DNA of 64,000 bases from Pseudomonadota bacterium. Lineage in GTDB: Bacteria > Pseudomonadota > Alphaproteobacteria > Sphingomonadales > Sphingomonadaceae. The stretch is taken from positions 44,043 to 108,042 of the forward strand of contig JAKPHK010000011.1 of the NCBI GenBank assembly GCA_029550345.1, in the 5' to 3' direction. The translations under genes were made by a program, and so were the position numbers. Shown piece by piece: positions 41,886 to 50,324 of this stretch (the first letter of the stretch is position 1; each line of letters begins with the position of its first letter). Below the pieces are notes generated by a model, which did not search any database, was not told the origin of the DNA, and saw nothing but the letters and a program-made list of their open reading frames with translations.

Positions 41886-42550
41886 GCCGGCTTGATCACG
41901 CTCACGGCAACGATCGCCGCGATGAACACCCACAGCAGCACCAGCACCGACGTGGCCCGCACATAGGTGCGCTCGATCACCGCGTTGCGTTCGGGGGTTA
42001 CCCCATCGCTCGCCATGATCGCCCAAGTGCGGAAATGCGCGATCAGCGCAAACCGGATGCCCACCCCGCACGAGATCACCCCCGCGAACAGCCCCAGCTT
42101 GAGCCGCAGCCACAAGGGCATGCCCCAGTCGCCGCCCACCAGCCCGAAGGCCAGTGCCAGCAGGCCGGCAATCAGCACATAGCGCGATCCCCGGTCGATC
42201 GCGGCCAGCGCCTTGCCGATCGCGGTCTTGTGCAGGCGGTGCACGGCCTCGACAAAGCCCAGCCAGGCCACGCCGATCACCCCGGCGATGGTCACCAGCC
42301 GGTCCCCGCCCGGAACCAGGCCATAGGAGGCGGCCAGCATGGTGCCGAACATGGCCTGAAGCACCAGCGCATAGCGCACGTGCTGGTCCACCACCATCAC
42401 GTGGTCCATCAGCCGCTGCCGCTCGGCAAAGGGCATGGCCCGGCTGTAGCTGACGTAGCGGTAGGTGGAATTGATCACGAGTTCGGACCCGAGCCAATAG
42501 CCCAGGACCGCGATGTGCATGACAAGAATCCAGGTGATCATCGCCGCCAT
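41882..42550 (-). CDS. Small integral membrane protein C
   Basis: 222 aa, about six membrane helices. It is the most diverged member of the four: H12-x6-W19-L-G-x-E23 ('HIAVLGYWLGSELVINS'), D55-x3-R59 ('VDQHVRYAL') and a C-terminal 'VIKPA'. A second possible start (Met4) exists. Its stop overlaps the GTG of the FAD oxidoreductase, so the two are made together. Conserved His and acidic residues in TM1 suggest haem, metal or quinone chemistry; not proven. Confidence 0.8.
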   Translation of the reverse strand: MAAMITWILVMHIAVLGYWLGSELVINSTYRYVSYSRAMPFAERQRLMDHVMVVDQHVRYALVLQAMFGTMLAASYGLVPGGDRLVTIAGVIGVAWLGFVEAVHRLHKTAIGKALAAIDRGSRYVLIAGLLALAFGLVGGDWGMPLWLRLKLGLFAGVISCGVGIRFALIAHFRTWAIMASDGVTPERNAVIERTYVRATSVLVLLWVFIAAIVAVSVIKPA

Positions 42551-42583
42551 TCTCTCTGAAAAGGATGAGTTGTTTGCGCCGGG

Positions 42584-43456
42584 TTATTTCGCCCAGGCTT
42601 CCCCGGCCTCGCCCCGCTGCAGGCGCCGCACTTCATCGATATCGGCGGGGGGCTTCAGCCACATCGGCATGGCAGCCTTGGCCCAAGCCAGGATCTGCGG
42701 CGGGAACTCGTCCTCGCGCTCCACCCGCCACGACAGCAGATGGTAGATCGCCTTGCCCTGCCCCGCCCACGGCGGCACGCTGCCAAAACGCTGCCAGCTC
42801 ATCTGGTGGGGTTCGGCCACCTTGCCGGGCCGATGCAGGAAGAAATCATAGTTCTCCCAGGCTTCATAGCGCCCGCCCCCCGGCAGCGGCGCATCCAGGA
42901 AGATCGGCGCGGTCACCGCCAGGGTGTCCTTGCCCAGCCAGCGATAGCGAATGCCATCGCGCTGCTTGATGATCTGCACCCCCTTGCCCACGCCCTGCTC
43001 CACCTCGACGAGGATCCGCCCGACGTCCTCGCGGTAGGTGATCATCTGGTAGGGATAGGCAACCGGGCTGACCGGCTTGCCATTGTATTCGCGCAGGATC
43101 TCGCCGGTCTGAGGATCGGTGAAGGCGAAGGTCTTGCGGGTCAGGTGCACCACGGGATCGCCAGCGCGGGTCGGCCAGATCACACGGCTGCTGTCAAAGC
43201 CCACCATGCCGAACAGCTTGCGGCCCGAAGGATATTCGTAAACCCCGCCCTCGGCCACCCAGTGCACCGGCTTGCCGGTGCCCGCACGCGCATCCACCCA
43301 GGCGCGGAATTCCGGAGAATAGCCCGCGCGCACATCCTTCTGCGCCGCAGCGGCCGGCTTCGCGGCGGCGGCGGGTTTGGCGAAGGCCGGTGCCGGCATG
43401 GCCAGCAGCGGCAGCAGCGATCCCAGAACAAGCATCCCGCGAGCCTTGTAATTCAT
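42584..43456 (-). CDS. DUF1838 family exported protein
   Basis: 290 aa from ATG 43456 with GGGAGAAG upstream. The N-terminus 'NYKARGMLVLGSLLPLLA' and 'MPAPAFAK' is a Sec signal peptide, followed by an Ala/Pro/Lys-rich linker (residues ~27-45). The body ('HWVAEGGVYEYPSGRKLFGMVGFDSSRVIWP', 'VEREDEFPPQILAWAKAAMPMWLKPP') resembles DUF1838 proteins, whose function is unknown. It is probably periplasmic and lies 33 bp upstream of membrane protein C. Confidence 0.75.
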   Translation of the reverse strand: MNYKARGMLVLGSLLPLLAMPAPAFAKPAAAAKPAAAAQKDVRAGYSPEFRAWVDARAGTGKPVHWVAEGGVYEYPSGRKLFGMVGFDSSRVIWPTRAGDPVVHLTRKTFAFTDPQTGEILREYNGKPVSPVAYPYQMITYREDVGRILVEVEQGVGKGVQIIKQRDGIRYRWLGKDTLAVTAPIFLDAPLPGGGRYEAWENYDFFLHRPGKVAEPHQMSWQRFGSVPPWAGQGKAIYHLLSWRVEREDEFPPQILAWAKAAMPMWLKPPADIDEVRRLQRGEAGEAWAK

Positions 43457-43537
43457 TGACTTCTCCCATCGTCCCATTCCACCCGGCCCGATCTTGCGGC
43501 CCGCTGCGGCGCGGCAATACGTTGATCTTGCGCGGCC

Positions 43538-44725
43538 CTAGCTCACCGCCCCATCAGCCAGCAGCGCGTCGATCCGCTCGGGGGCATAGCCCAGGGCCGC
43601 AAGCACCGCGCGGGTGTCGGCACCGGCCTCGGGCAGCGCAGACGGAGCGCCGGGGCGCCGCCCACCCATCGTGATCGGCAGGGCCGGCAGGGCGGTCTGC
43701 GTCCCGTCGGTCAGCGTGACCGGCTCCAGCCCGCCGCTGGCCTTGAGATGCGGATCGTCGAACATGTCCTGCGGGCGGGCAATCGGGGCAAAGGGCAGCC
43801 CGGTGCCTTCCAGCCGCCCGATCAGCTCGGCGCGGGTAAAGCCCGCGATCAGTTCGCGAATGCGCGGCAAGATCCGCTCGCGCGCCTGAACCCGCGCATT
43901 GTTGGCGCGAATGCTTTCATCGGCCCACAGGTCGTCCAGCCCGAACAGCTGGCAGAACTTCTCCCACAGGGCATCGGTCACCACGCCGATGAAGATCGGA
44001 TCGTCGCGCGTTTCGAACACGTCGTAGATGGCCCAGGCGGAAATCCGGGCGGGCATGGGATCGGCGGCCTTTCCGGTCACGGCCTTCTGCGCCATGTGCT
44101 GGCCGATCAGGTAGACCGTCGTCTCGAACAGCGCGCTCTGCACCAGCTGGCCGCGGCCGGTCGTGTGGCGTTCGTTGATCGCGGCAAGGATCGCGATCAC
44201 CCCGAACATGCCCCCGGTCACGTCGATCACGCTGGCGCCGGCACGCAGCGGGCGTCCCGGCGGGCCGGTCATATAGGCCAGGCCGCCCATCATCTGGGCC
44301 ACTTCGTCCAGCGCGGTACGGTTCTCGTAGGGGCCCGGCAGGAAGCCTTTCTCCGAACAGTAGATCAGGCGCGGATTGATCGCGGAAAGGATGTCGTAGC
44401 CCAGCCCCAGCCGGTCCAGCGCGCCGGGCCGGAAGTTCTCGACCAGCACATCGGCCTGGGCGGCCAGGTCGCGCGCCACCGCAAGGCCCGCGGGGCTCTT
44501 GAGGTCAAGGCAGATCGATTGCTTGTGGCGATTGTACATGGGGAAATAGCCCGCGCCCGATCCCAGCAGGTTGCGCGTGCTGTCGCCGCCCACCGGCTCC
44601 ACCCGGACCACCTCGGCCCCCAGCGATGCCAGCATCGCCCCCACCGCCGGCCCCATGACCATGTGCGTGAATTCAAGAACCCGGATGCCCTGCAGCGGCA
44701 TCGGCGCGGTCGCGTCCTGCGTCAT
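43538..44725 (-). CDS. CoA-transferase family III (CaiB/BaiF), third copy
   Basis: 395 aa: 'LQGIRVLEFTHMVMGPAVGAMLASLGAEVVRVEPVGGD', 'PMYNRHKQSICLDLKSPAG', catalytic aspartate D140 in 'NRTALDEVAQMMGG'. It is coupled by a 4-bp overlap to the HMG-CoA-lyase-like gene upstream. A succinyl-CoA:malate-type or citramalate-type transferase would supply the CoA ester the lyase needs, so the two probably form one step pair. Confidence 0.92.
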   Translation of the reverse strand: MTQDATAPMPLQGIRVLEFTHMVMGPAVGAMLASLGAEVVRVEPVGGDSTRNLLGSGAGYFPMYNRHKQSICLDLKSPAGLAVARDLAAQADVLVENFRPGALDRLGLGYDILSAINPRLIYCSEKGFLPGPYENRTALDEVAQMMGGLAYMTGPPGRPLRAGASVIDVTGGMFGVIAILAAINERHTTGRGQLVQSALFETTVYLIGQHMAQKAVTGKAADPMPARISAWAIYDVFETRDDPIFIGVVTDALWEKFCQLFGLDDLWADESIRANNARVQARERILPRIRELIAGFTRAELIGRLEGTGLPFAPIARPQDMFDDPHLKASGGLEPVTLTDGTQTALPALPITMGGRRPGAPSALPEAGADTRAVLAALGYAPERIDALLADGAVS

Positions 44726-45654
44726 CCCACAACCCTTTCAAAACCCAGCGTCACGCCGGCATCGGGAATGAACCCGTAAAGCGGCTCGCCCGGCAGTGCC
44801 TCGGCGATGATCCGGCGCACCTCGATCAACCCTGCGATATCGATCCCGGTGTGCAGGCCCATGGCCTCCAGCATGAACACCAGGTCCTCGGTCACGATGT
44901 TACCCGATGCGCCCGGCGCGAAGGGGCACCCGCCGATCCCGCCCATGGAGGAATCGAAGGTGGTGATCCCTTCCTCCAGCCCGGCCAGCACATTGGCCAG
45001 CCCCAGCCCGCGCGTGTTGTGCAGGTGCAGCGTGTTCAGCCGGTCGGCGCCCACCGCGGCCTTCACCGCGCGCACCAGCCGGCGCACCTGCGCGGGGTTG
45101 GCATAGCCGGTCGTGTCCGAAAGGCACACTTCGGCCACGCCGGCGGCGATGGTCTGTTCGGCAAGGCGCACCACCTGGTCTTCCGGCACCGGGCCTTCCA
45201 TGGTGCAGCCGAAGGCGGTGGACAGGCCCACCTCGAACTGCGGGCGCTGCCCTTCGGGCTGGGCGGCCACCAGCCGGGCGATCGCGGCGATCTGTTCCAG
45301 CATCTCCGCATGGTTCTTGCGGACATTCTTCAGGCTGTGCGTTTCCGACATCGAGAACGGGATCGACATCTTGTCCACCCCGGCCGCGATCGCCCGTTCG
45401 GCGCCCTTGAGGTTGGGCACCAGCGCCACCACGGCCAGCTCCGGCACGGTCTTGGCGAAGGCCACGATTTCGGCCGTATCGGCCATCTGGGGCAGCAGGC
45501 TGGGCGGCACGAAGCTGCCCACTTCCATTTCGGTCACCCCGGCGGCCACCTCGGCCAGGATCCAGGCCTTCTTGGCCTCGGTCGACATCACGCGGTCGAT
45601 GCTTTGCAGGCCATCGCGCAGGCCCACCTCGCTGATGCGGATATGCTGGGTCAT
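44722..45654 (-). CDS. HMG-CoA lyase family enzyme
   Basis: 310 aa from ATG 45654. It has 'ISEVGLRDGLQS' (metal/substrate Asp and Arg), 'TEMEVGSFVPPSLLPQMAD', 'CLSDTTGYANP', the metal HxH in 'NTLHLHNTRGLG' and the active-site cysteine in 'GGCPFAPGASGNIVTED'. The family cleaves 3-hydroxy-3-methylglutaryl-CoA or analogues such as citramalyl-CoA to an acyl-CoA plus a keto acid. It overlaps LeuD upstream and the CoA-transferase downstream (both ATGA), so the substrate may be an alkylated malyl-CoA rather than HMG-CoA. Confidence 0.9.
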   Translation of the reverse strand: MTQHIRISEVGLRDGLQSIDRVMSTEAKKAWILAEVAAGVTEMEVGSFVPPSLLPQMADTAEIVAFAKTVPELAVVALVPNLKGAERAIAAGVDKMSIPFSMSETHSLKNVRKNHAEMLEQIAAIARLVAAQPEGQRPQFEVGLSTAFGCTMEGPVPEDQVVRLAEQTIAAGVAEVCLSDTTGYANPAQVRRLVRAVKAAVGADRLNTLHLHNTRGLGLANVLAGLEEGITTFDSSMGGIGGCPFAPGASGNIVTEDLVFMLEAMGLHTGIDIAGLIEVRRIIAEALPGEPLYGFIPDAGVTLGFERVVG

Positions 45655-46268
45655 GCAGGCTTCTCCAGATAGATCCACGGCCGGGCCGCGCGGTCCTGCC
45701 CCTGCCATGCGGCGATGCGCTCGGCCTGGCGCAGGGTCAGATCGATAGCGTCCAGCCCGTCCAGCAGCATGGCCTTGGCCTCGGCGTCGATCGCGAAGGT
45801 CCAGCGCCTGCCGTCGGCAAGGCTCACGTCCTGTTCGGCCAGGCGGATCGTGATTGGCCCGCCGCTTCCGGCTATGGCCGCAATGGCCGCCGCATCCAGC
45901 ACCACCGGCACGATCCCGTTGCGCACGCAGTTGCCCGCGAAGATCGGGGCGAAGCTTTCGGCGATCACCGCCCGGAAGCCGTATTCCGCCAGGGCCCAGA
46001 CGGCATGTTCCCGGCTGGAGCCGCAGCCGAAGTTGCGCCCCGCAAGAATGACCGCGCTGTGCGCATAGCGCGGATCGTTGAGGACAAAGGCCGGATCGGG
46101 CTCGCGCCCGGACGTACCAATGTAGCGCCAGCCGGCGAACAGGCCATCGGCCAGCCCGGTCTTGCCCGTGCTCTTCATCTCGCGCGAAGGGATGATCTGG
46201 TCCGTGTCCACGTTGTCGCGCAGCAAGGGCAGCGGCAGCGAGGTCACCTCGGAGAAGGGCCGGGCCAT
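45651..46268 (-). CDS. leuD: Isopropylmalate/dimethylmaleate-type hydro-lyase, small subunit (LeuD-like)
   Basis: 205 aa from ATG 46268, overlapping the LeuC stop by 1 bp. It has the swivel-domain sequence 'RDNVDTDQIIPSREMKSTGK', 'GRNFGCGSSREHAVWAL' and 'ESFAPIFAGNCVRNGI', the family core. It pairs with the LeuC-like subunit next door to hydrate or isomerise a malate-type acid. No leucine-biosynthesis gene (leuA or leuB) is near, and the neighbours are catabolic, so the name may be misleading: citraconate or a dialkylmaleate is a plausible substrate. Confidence 0.88.
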   Translation of the reverse strand: MARPFSEVTSLPLPLLRDNVDTDQIIPSREMKSTGKTGLADGLFAGWRYIGTSGREPDPAFVLNDPRYAHSAVILAGRNFGCGSSREHAVWALAEYGFRAVIAESFAPIFAGNCVRNGIVPVVLDAAAIAAIAGSGGPITIRLAEQDVSLADGRRWTFAIDAEAKAMLLDGLDAIDLTLRQAERIAAWQGQDRAARPWIYLEKPA

Positions 46269-47647
46269 CAGGCAATCTCCCGCGGATCGGCCAGGCAGCC
46301 CGCCAGCGCGCTGGCGGCCACCGTCGCCGGGCTGGCGATATGGGTTTTCACGTTGGGCCCCTGCCGGCTTTCGAAATTGCGGTTCGTGGTGGAAACCACC
46401 CGGGCGCCGGGAGCAAAGCTCTCCCCCCCGGCATAGAAGCACATCGAGCATCCGCTCTCGCGCCATTCAAAGCCGGCCTCGATGAAGATCCGGTCCAGCC
46501 CTTCGGCCTCGGCCTCGCGTTTGACCTGCGATGAACCCGGCACGCAGATCGCTTTCAGGCCCTGCGCGATGCGTCGCCCCTGCAGCAGCGACGCCGCCTG
46601 ACGCAGGTCGGACAGGCGGCTGTTGGTGCAGCTGCCGATGAACGCCGCATCGATGGCGGTGCCCTTCAATTGTACCCCGCTTGCAAGGCCGATGTAGTCC
46701 AGCACGCGCTGCGGCGCATCGGGCGGCACGCATCCGTCGATCGGCGCCGATTGCTCGGGGCTGGTGCCCCAGCTGACCATCGGCGCCAAGGCGCCGGCAT
46801 CGATCCCGATCTCGCGGTCGAACCGGGCATCGGGATCGCTGGCAAGCATCCGCCACTGGGCCAGCGCGGCCTCCCATTGCGGGCCGGAGGGCGCGTAGCG
46901 CCGCCCGGCCAGCCAGGCGAAGGTCTTTTCATCGGGCGCGATCATCCCGGTCATGGCCGCGAATTCGGTAGCCATGTTGCACAGGGTCATGCGCCCTTCC
47001 ATGTCCAGCGCGCGCACCGCTTCGCCCGCAAATTCAACGGCATGGCCAGCGCCGCCGCCCGCGCCGTGGCGGGCAATCAGCGCCAGCGCCATGTCCTTGG
47101 GCGTGACCATCGCCGGCAGCACGCCCGCAAAGGTCACGCGCATGGTGCCCGGCTTCTTCAAGCGCAGCGTGCCCGTGGCCATGGCGTGTTCCGCCTCGGA
47201 CGAGCCGATCCCCCAGGCTAGCGCACCGAATGCACCCTGTGTGCAGGTGTGGCTGTCCGGCGCGATCAGGGTGGCTCCCGGCAGGACGATGCCCAGTTCG
47301 GGCGAGATGACGTGAACGATGCCCTGGTCCGGATCGGTCACGTCAAACAACCGGATTCCCGCCGCCAGCGTCGCCGCCCGCGTTTCGGTGATGAAGGCCT
47401 GCCCGCCGGGCATCAGGGTCTGGTCCGTGCGGCCCGGCCGGGTATCCACGATGTGATCGGTTACGGCGAAAACCCGTGCCGGATCAGCCACCTTGCGCCC
47501 GGCCGCGGCCAACGCGTTCAGCGCGGCCGCGCCGGTGCGCTCGTGCAGGAAGATCCGGTCAATCGCCAGCAGGTCGGCGCCGCCATCCAGCGGCGCGACG
47601 ACATGGGCCTGCCAGATCCGGTCAAACAGGGTCTGCGGTTCAGACAG
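46268..47647 (-). CDS. leuC: Isopropylmalate/dimethylmaleate-type hydro-lyase, large subunit (LeuC-like), CTG start
   Basis: 459 aa. The family start 'SEPQTLFDRIWQAHVV' is preceded in frame by CTG (47645-47647) with GGAGG six bases upstream. No ATG, GTG or TTG is in frame nearby, so CTG is probably the initiator, overlapping the previous gene's stop by 8 bp. The 4Fe-4S cysteines are in 'FIGSCTNSRLSDLRQ' and 'ESGCSMCFYAGGE'; 'IAPDSHTCTQGAFGALAWGIG' is the first active-site segment. It is an aconitase-family hydratase with the LeuD-like subunit. Confidence 0.88.
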   Translation of the reverse strand: MSEPQTLFDRIWQAHVVAPLDGGADLLAIDRIFLHERTGAAALNALAAAGRKVADPARVFAVTDHIVDTRPGRTDQTLMPGGQAFITETRAATLAAGIRLFDVTDPDQGIVHVISPELGIVLPGATLIAPDSHTCTQGAFGALAWGIGSSEAEHAMATGTLRLKKPGTMRVTFAGVLPAMVTPKDMALALIARHGAGGGAGHAVEFAGEAVRALDMEGRMTLCNMATEFAAMTGMIAPDEKTFAWLAGRRYAPSGPQWEAALAQWRMLASDPDARFDREIGIDAGALAPMVSWGTSPEQSAPIDGCVPPDAPQRVLDYIGLASGVQLKGTAIDAAFIGSCTNSRLSDLRQAASLLQGRRIAQGLKAICVPGSSQVKREAEAEGLDRIFIEAGFEWRESGCSMCFYAGGESFAPGARVVSTTNRNFESRQGPNVKTHIASPATVAASALAGCLADPREIA

Positions 47648-48155
47648 CGCCAGCCTCCATCTCGGCTTCGATCGCGCGCCAATCGCGGCTGACGAAGGTT
47701 TCGTTGATCGCCGTGCGGGTTTCCAGCTGGCCATTGCGGATCCAGTGCCAGGTGCGGCACCGGTACTGACCGTCATCGGAAATCTGGATCTGTTCGTAGA
47801 GATAAAGCGAAGGATCGCCGGTCCGCTGCCAGTAGAGCATAACCGTGCGGTTATACTCATCCAGCGGCACTTCGGCCGCCCAGCCCTTGATCAGATCGTT
47901 GTCCCACCACACCCGGCCATCGCGATAAGTGGCCGGAAAATCGCGCGATTCCCGGCGCCCGTCAGCCCAGGTGTAGTGGTTGGTCTGGTGATAGGGGAAC
48001 GGGCCCTGGTCCGGAAACCGGCAGATCAGCCGGCTGGAATGCTCGTCCACCTTTTCATTGCGGGCGTTGAAATAGCTGTAAACGCCATCCCACACGCCTT
48101 CGTGACGCGCCAGGAGCGGCATGGCCGCGCGGATATCGAGGGGGGAATCAGTCAT
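47640..48155 (-). CDS. Uncharacterised 171-aa protein, possibly calycin-like
   Basis: 171 aa from ATG 48155 with GGAGAG upstream. 'LLARHEGVWDGVYSYFNARNEKVDEHSSRLICRFPDQGPFPYHQTNHYTWADGR' and 'YRDGRVWWDNDLIKGWAAE', 'NRTVMLYWQRTGDPSLYLYEQIQISDDGQYRCRTWHWIRNGQL' form regular beta-hairpins rich in Trp and Tyr, like DUF3598/lipocalin folds. No catalytic motif is evident. It sits 17 bp after the alpha/beta hydrolase gene. It may bind a hydrophobic substrate; this is a guess. Confidence 0.72.
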   Translation of the reverse strand: MTDSPLDIRAAMPLLARHEGVWDGVYSYFNARNEKVDEHSSRLICRFPDQGPFPYHQTNHYTWADGRRESRDFPATYRDGRVWWDNDLIKGWAAEVPLDEYNRTVMLYWQRTGDPSLYLYEQIQISDDGQYRCRTWHWIRNGQLETRTAINETFVSRDWRAIEAEMEAGAV

Positions 48156-48171
48156 CACATGGCTCTCCGGT

Positions 48172-49563
48172 TTACAGGATGCCCGCCGCCTGGCGGGCGC
48201 GATGGCAGGCCGCCGCCGCGACGCCGCGCAGCCGGGCGAGGTGCGCCTTGGCCAGGGCTTCGGGCGTGATGGCATCGGGGCTGAAGGGAATGGCGGTGGC
48301 CTTGCTGGCGACGTACCACGGCGCGAAAAACCGCTCGGCGCGCACGATATTCCAGGCGCGGGTCAGGTAGGCGCCGTGGCGATCCGGCGACAGGTCGGGA
48401 TAGAGGCGCTCGGCATCGCCTTCCGGCAGCGGCTCGAACGCAACGCGCGAAGCGCCAAGCGCCGCCGCGACGGCATCGATCACCTCCTGCCACGGAGCCC
48501 AGTCGCTCGGCGCGGCGCCGATCCAGCCGTGAGACAGGCCGTGCCCCGGCAGATCGATCACCAGCGAACCCGCCGCATCGACCAGCGCCCCCGAACGGGC
48601 CGGGGCGTGAACCGTCAGCACTTCGGAATTCCGGCGCCCGGACCAGTGGATCAGCCCATCGAACGCCGCGGTCCGCACGGCAACGAAACCCGCATCGTGC
48701 GTTTCGGGCAGATCGCCGGCGACGACGCCCCCCTGAGCCAGCAGGAACTCCGCGCTGGCGGCGTAATGATCGGTCGGAGTGGCGACCTTGCGGGCCTCCC
48801 AGTTGGAGGGCACCGCGCCCAGCCGGTCGATATGGGCTTGCAGCGGATCGCCGTTGTAGGCCGTGATCAGGCACGGTGGCACGGCATCGCCTTCGGCCGG
48901 AATGTCGCGCGGGGCGTTGATCACGGCACCATACCCGTCGCGATAGGCATTGCCCGCATCCAGCATGTCGATCACGCCGCCATGGACGTAAGCCGGATCA
49001 TCCTGCGCCACGGACATGCGCGTTTCGTTGCGGGTATCGAACCAGGGGAAGAACCAGGTCTGTTCGAGCATCCGGTTCCACAGCCAGGTCAGGTGCTCGC
49101 CATAGGCGGAGGGCAGGAAATGCGGCAGGTAGTTCTGGCCGAACAGCGCCACTTCCTGCGGCGTCCAGATCGCATAACCGCCGATCGCCAGGGCCCGGAA
49201 CCGGTCGGGATGGCGGCGCAGCGCGGTCACCAGGATGATGCCGCCGGAATGGAAGCCATAGGCCAGCGTGCCGGCCAGGCCCATGGCATCGATGAATTCG
49301 ACGATCGCGTCGGCGTAGTCCTCGATTCCCGGCTCGGGCCTGGCCAGCCGATCGGACTGGCCGAAGCCGGGCGTATCGGGCGCGATGCAGGTGAAGTGGC
49401 GCGACCACTCCCGCATCAGCGGCTCGTATTCGGCCGAGGAACGCGGGCTCTGGTGGGCCATCAGCAGGGTCGGGCCGGTGCTGCCGCACTTGCGATAATG
49501 GACCCGGCGGGCCCCTGCGGCGGTGACGATATCGACGTAATGGCGCGTGATCGGGGCGGTCAT
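48172..49563 (-). CDS. Alpha/beta hydrolase
   Basis: 463 aa from ATG 49563. 'GPTLLMAHQSPRSSAEYEPL' and 'CIAPDTPGFGQSDRL' are the oxyanion and early-loop regions. The nucleophile elbow is 'LAYGFHSGGIILV', like the 'GxHTGA/GxHSGG' subgroup of haloalkane dehalogenase/epoxide hydrolase relatives; 'LVIDLPGHGLSHGW' lies late in the sequence. At ~460 aa it is longer than usual, with a C-terminal extension. The start is 4 bp after operator site 4, with no obvious ribosome site; the ATG at 49578 within the operator is an alternative. First gene of the ten-gene minus unit. Confidence 0.85.
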   Translation of the reverse strand: MTAPITRHYVDIVTAAGARRVHYRKCGSTGPTLLMAHQSPRSSAEYEPLMREWSRHFTCIAPDTPGFGQSDRLARPEPGIEDYADAIVEFIDAMGLAGTLAYGFHSGGIILVTALRRHPDRFRALAIGGYAIWTPQEVALFGQNYLPHFLPSAYGEHLTWLWNRMLEQTWFFPWFDTRNETRMSVAQDDPAYVHGGVIDMLDAGNAYRDGYGAVINAPRDIPAEGDAVPPCLITAYNGDPLQAHIDRLGAVPSNWEARKVATPTDHYAASAEFLLAQGGVVAGDLPETHDAGFVAVRTAAFDGLIHWSGRRNSEVLTVHAPARSGALVDAAGSLVIDLPGHGLSHGWIGAAPSDWAPWQEVIDAVAAALGASRVAFEPLPEGDAERLYPDLSPDRHGAYLTRAWNIVRAERFFAPWYVASKATAIPFSPDAITPEALAKAHLARLRGVAAAACHRARQAAGIL

Positions 49564-49566
49564 AAG

Positions 49567-49578
49567 TTGTCCGGACAT
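49567..49578. promoter_or_regulatory. GntR-type operator site 4 (TTGTCCGGACAT)
   Basis: A palindrome with one end mismatch between the divergent alpha/beta hydrolase (49563, minus) and isochorismatase-fold gene (49644, plus). It could control both the ten-gene minus unit and the five-gene plus unit. On the minus strand TTGACC (49615-49610) is a possible -35. Confidence 0.75.
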
Positions 49579-49643
49579 TTTTGCTCGACATCCCGGTAAC
49601 GCTTGGTCAAAATGGATGCAAGCACGAGTTTGGAGGACCGCAC

Positions 49644-50324
49644 TTGACCCTGCTTGGCACCAAGATGGTGCGCGATACGCGCACGGCCCGCGAAATCTTC
49701 GAGGAAGTGATCGGCAACCCCGCCCGCCGCAAGTTCGGCTTCGGGTCGAAGCTGGCGATCATCAACGTGGACGTGCAGCAGGCCTACACCCGCACCGACC
49801 TGTTCCGGACCGCTTACGAAACCGATCCCGACCAGATCGCCCACATCAACCGGATCTCCGCCCTGGCCCGCGCCAAGGGCATGCCGGTCATCTGGTCGCA
49901 GGTGGCTTACAAGGCCGATGCCGGCGATGCCGGGGTCTGGGGCACGCGCACCGATACCGAGGATTCGCTGCAGAACATCAAGTACGGCTCGGACCGACAC
50001 CTGCTGGACCCGCGCTGCGAGGTGGGCCCAGACGATCTGCAATATACCAAGCGGATGCCCTCGGCCTTTTTCGAAACGCCATTGGCCAGCTACCTGGTGT
50101 GGCACCGGGTCGATACGGTGGTGGTGACGGGCGGCTCCACATCGGGCTGCGTGCGGGCGACGGCGGTGGATGCCCTGAGCCATGGCTATCGCACCATCGT
50201 GCCGATCGAGACCACGGCCGACAAGCACGAAAGCTATCATTTCGCCAACCTCACCGACCTGCAACTCAAGTATGCGGATGTCGAACCGGTCCAGGCGGTG
50301 GTTGACTGGCTGGAGGCCCGCTGA
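49644..50324 (+). CDS. Isochorismatase-fold cysteine amidohydrolase (maleamate-amidase-like)
   Basis: 226 aa from TTG 49644, chosen because GGAGG is 7 bp upstream. A TTG at 49581 has no such site. The catalytic triad of cysteine hydrolases is present: D43 ('LAIINVDVQQAYTR'), K136 ('QYTKRMPSAF') and C169 ('VTGGSTSGCVRATAVDAL'). Relatives include N-carbamoylsarcosine amidase and maleamate amidase NicF. It should release ammonia from an amide such as a half-amide. It is first in a plus-strand unit with two deacetylase-fold proteins, ALDH and ADH. Confidence 0.9.
   Translation: MTLLGTKMVRDTRTAREIFEEVIGNPARRKFGFGSKLAIINVDVQQAYTRTDLFRTAYETDPDQIAHINRISALARAKGMPVIWSQVAYKADAGDAGVWGTRTDTEDSLQNIKYGSDRHLLDPRCEVGPDDLQYTKRMPSAFFETPLASYLVWHRVDTVVVTGGSTSGCVRATAVDALSHGYRTIVPIETTADKHESYHFANLTDLQLKYADVEPVQAVVDWLEAR

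Noticed and set aside
45651..47647. Assignment as leucine-biosynthesis genes
   Set aside because: The subunits are clearly of that family, but the neighbours are all catabolic and no leuA or leuB is present, so only the family name is kept and not the pathway.
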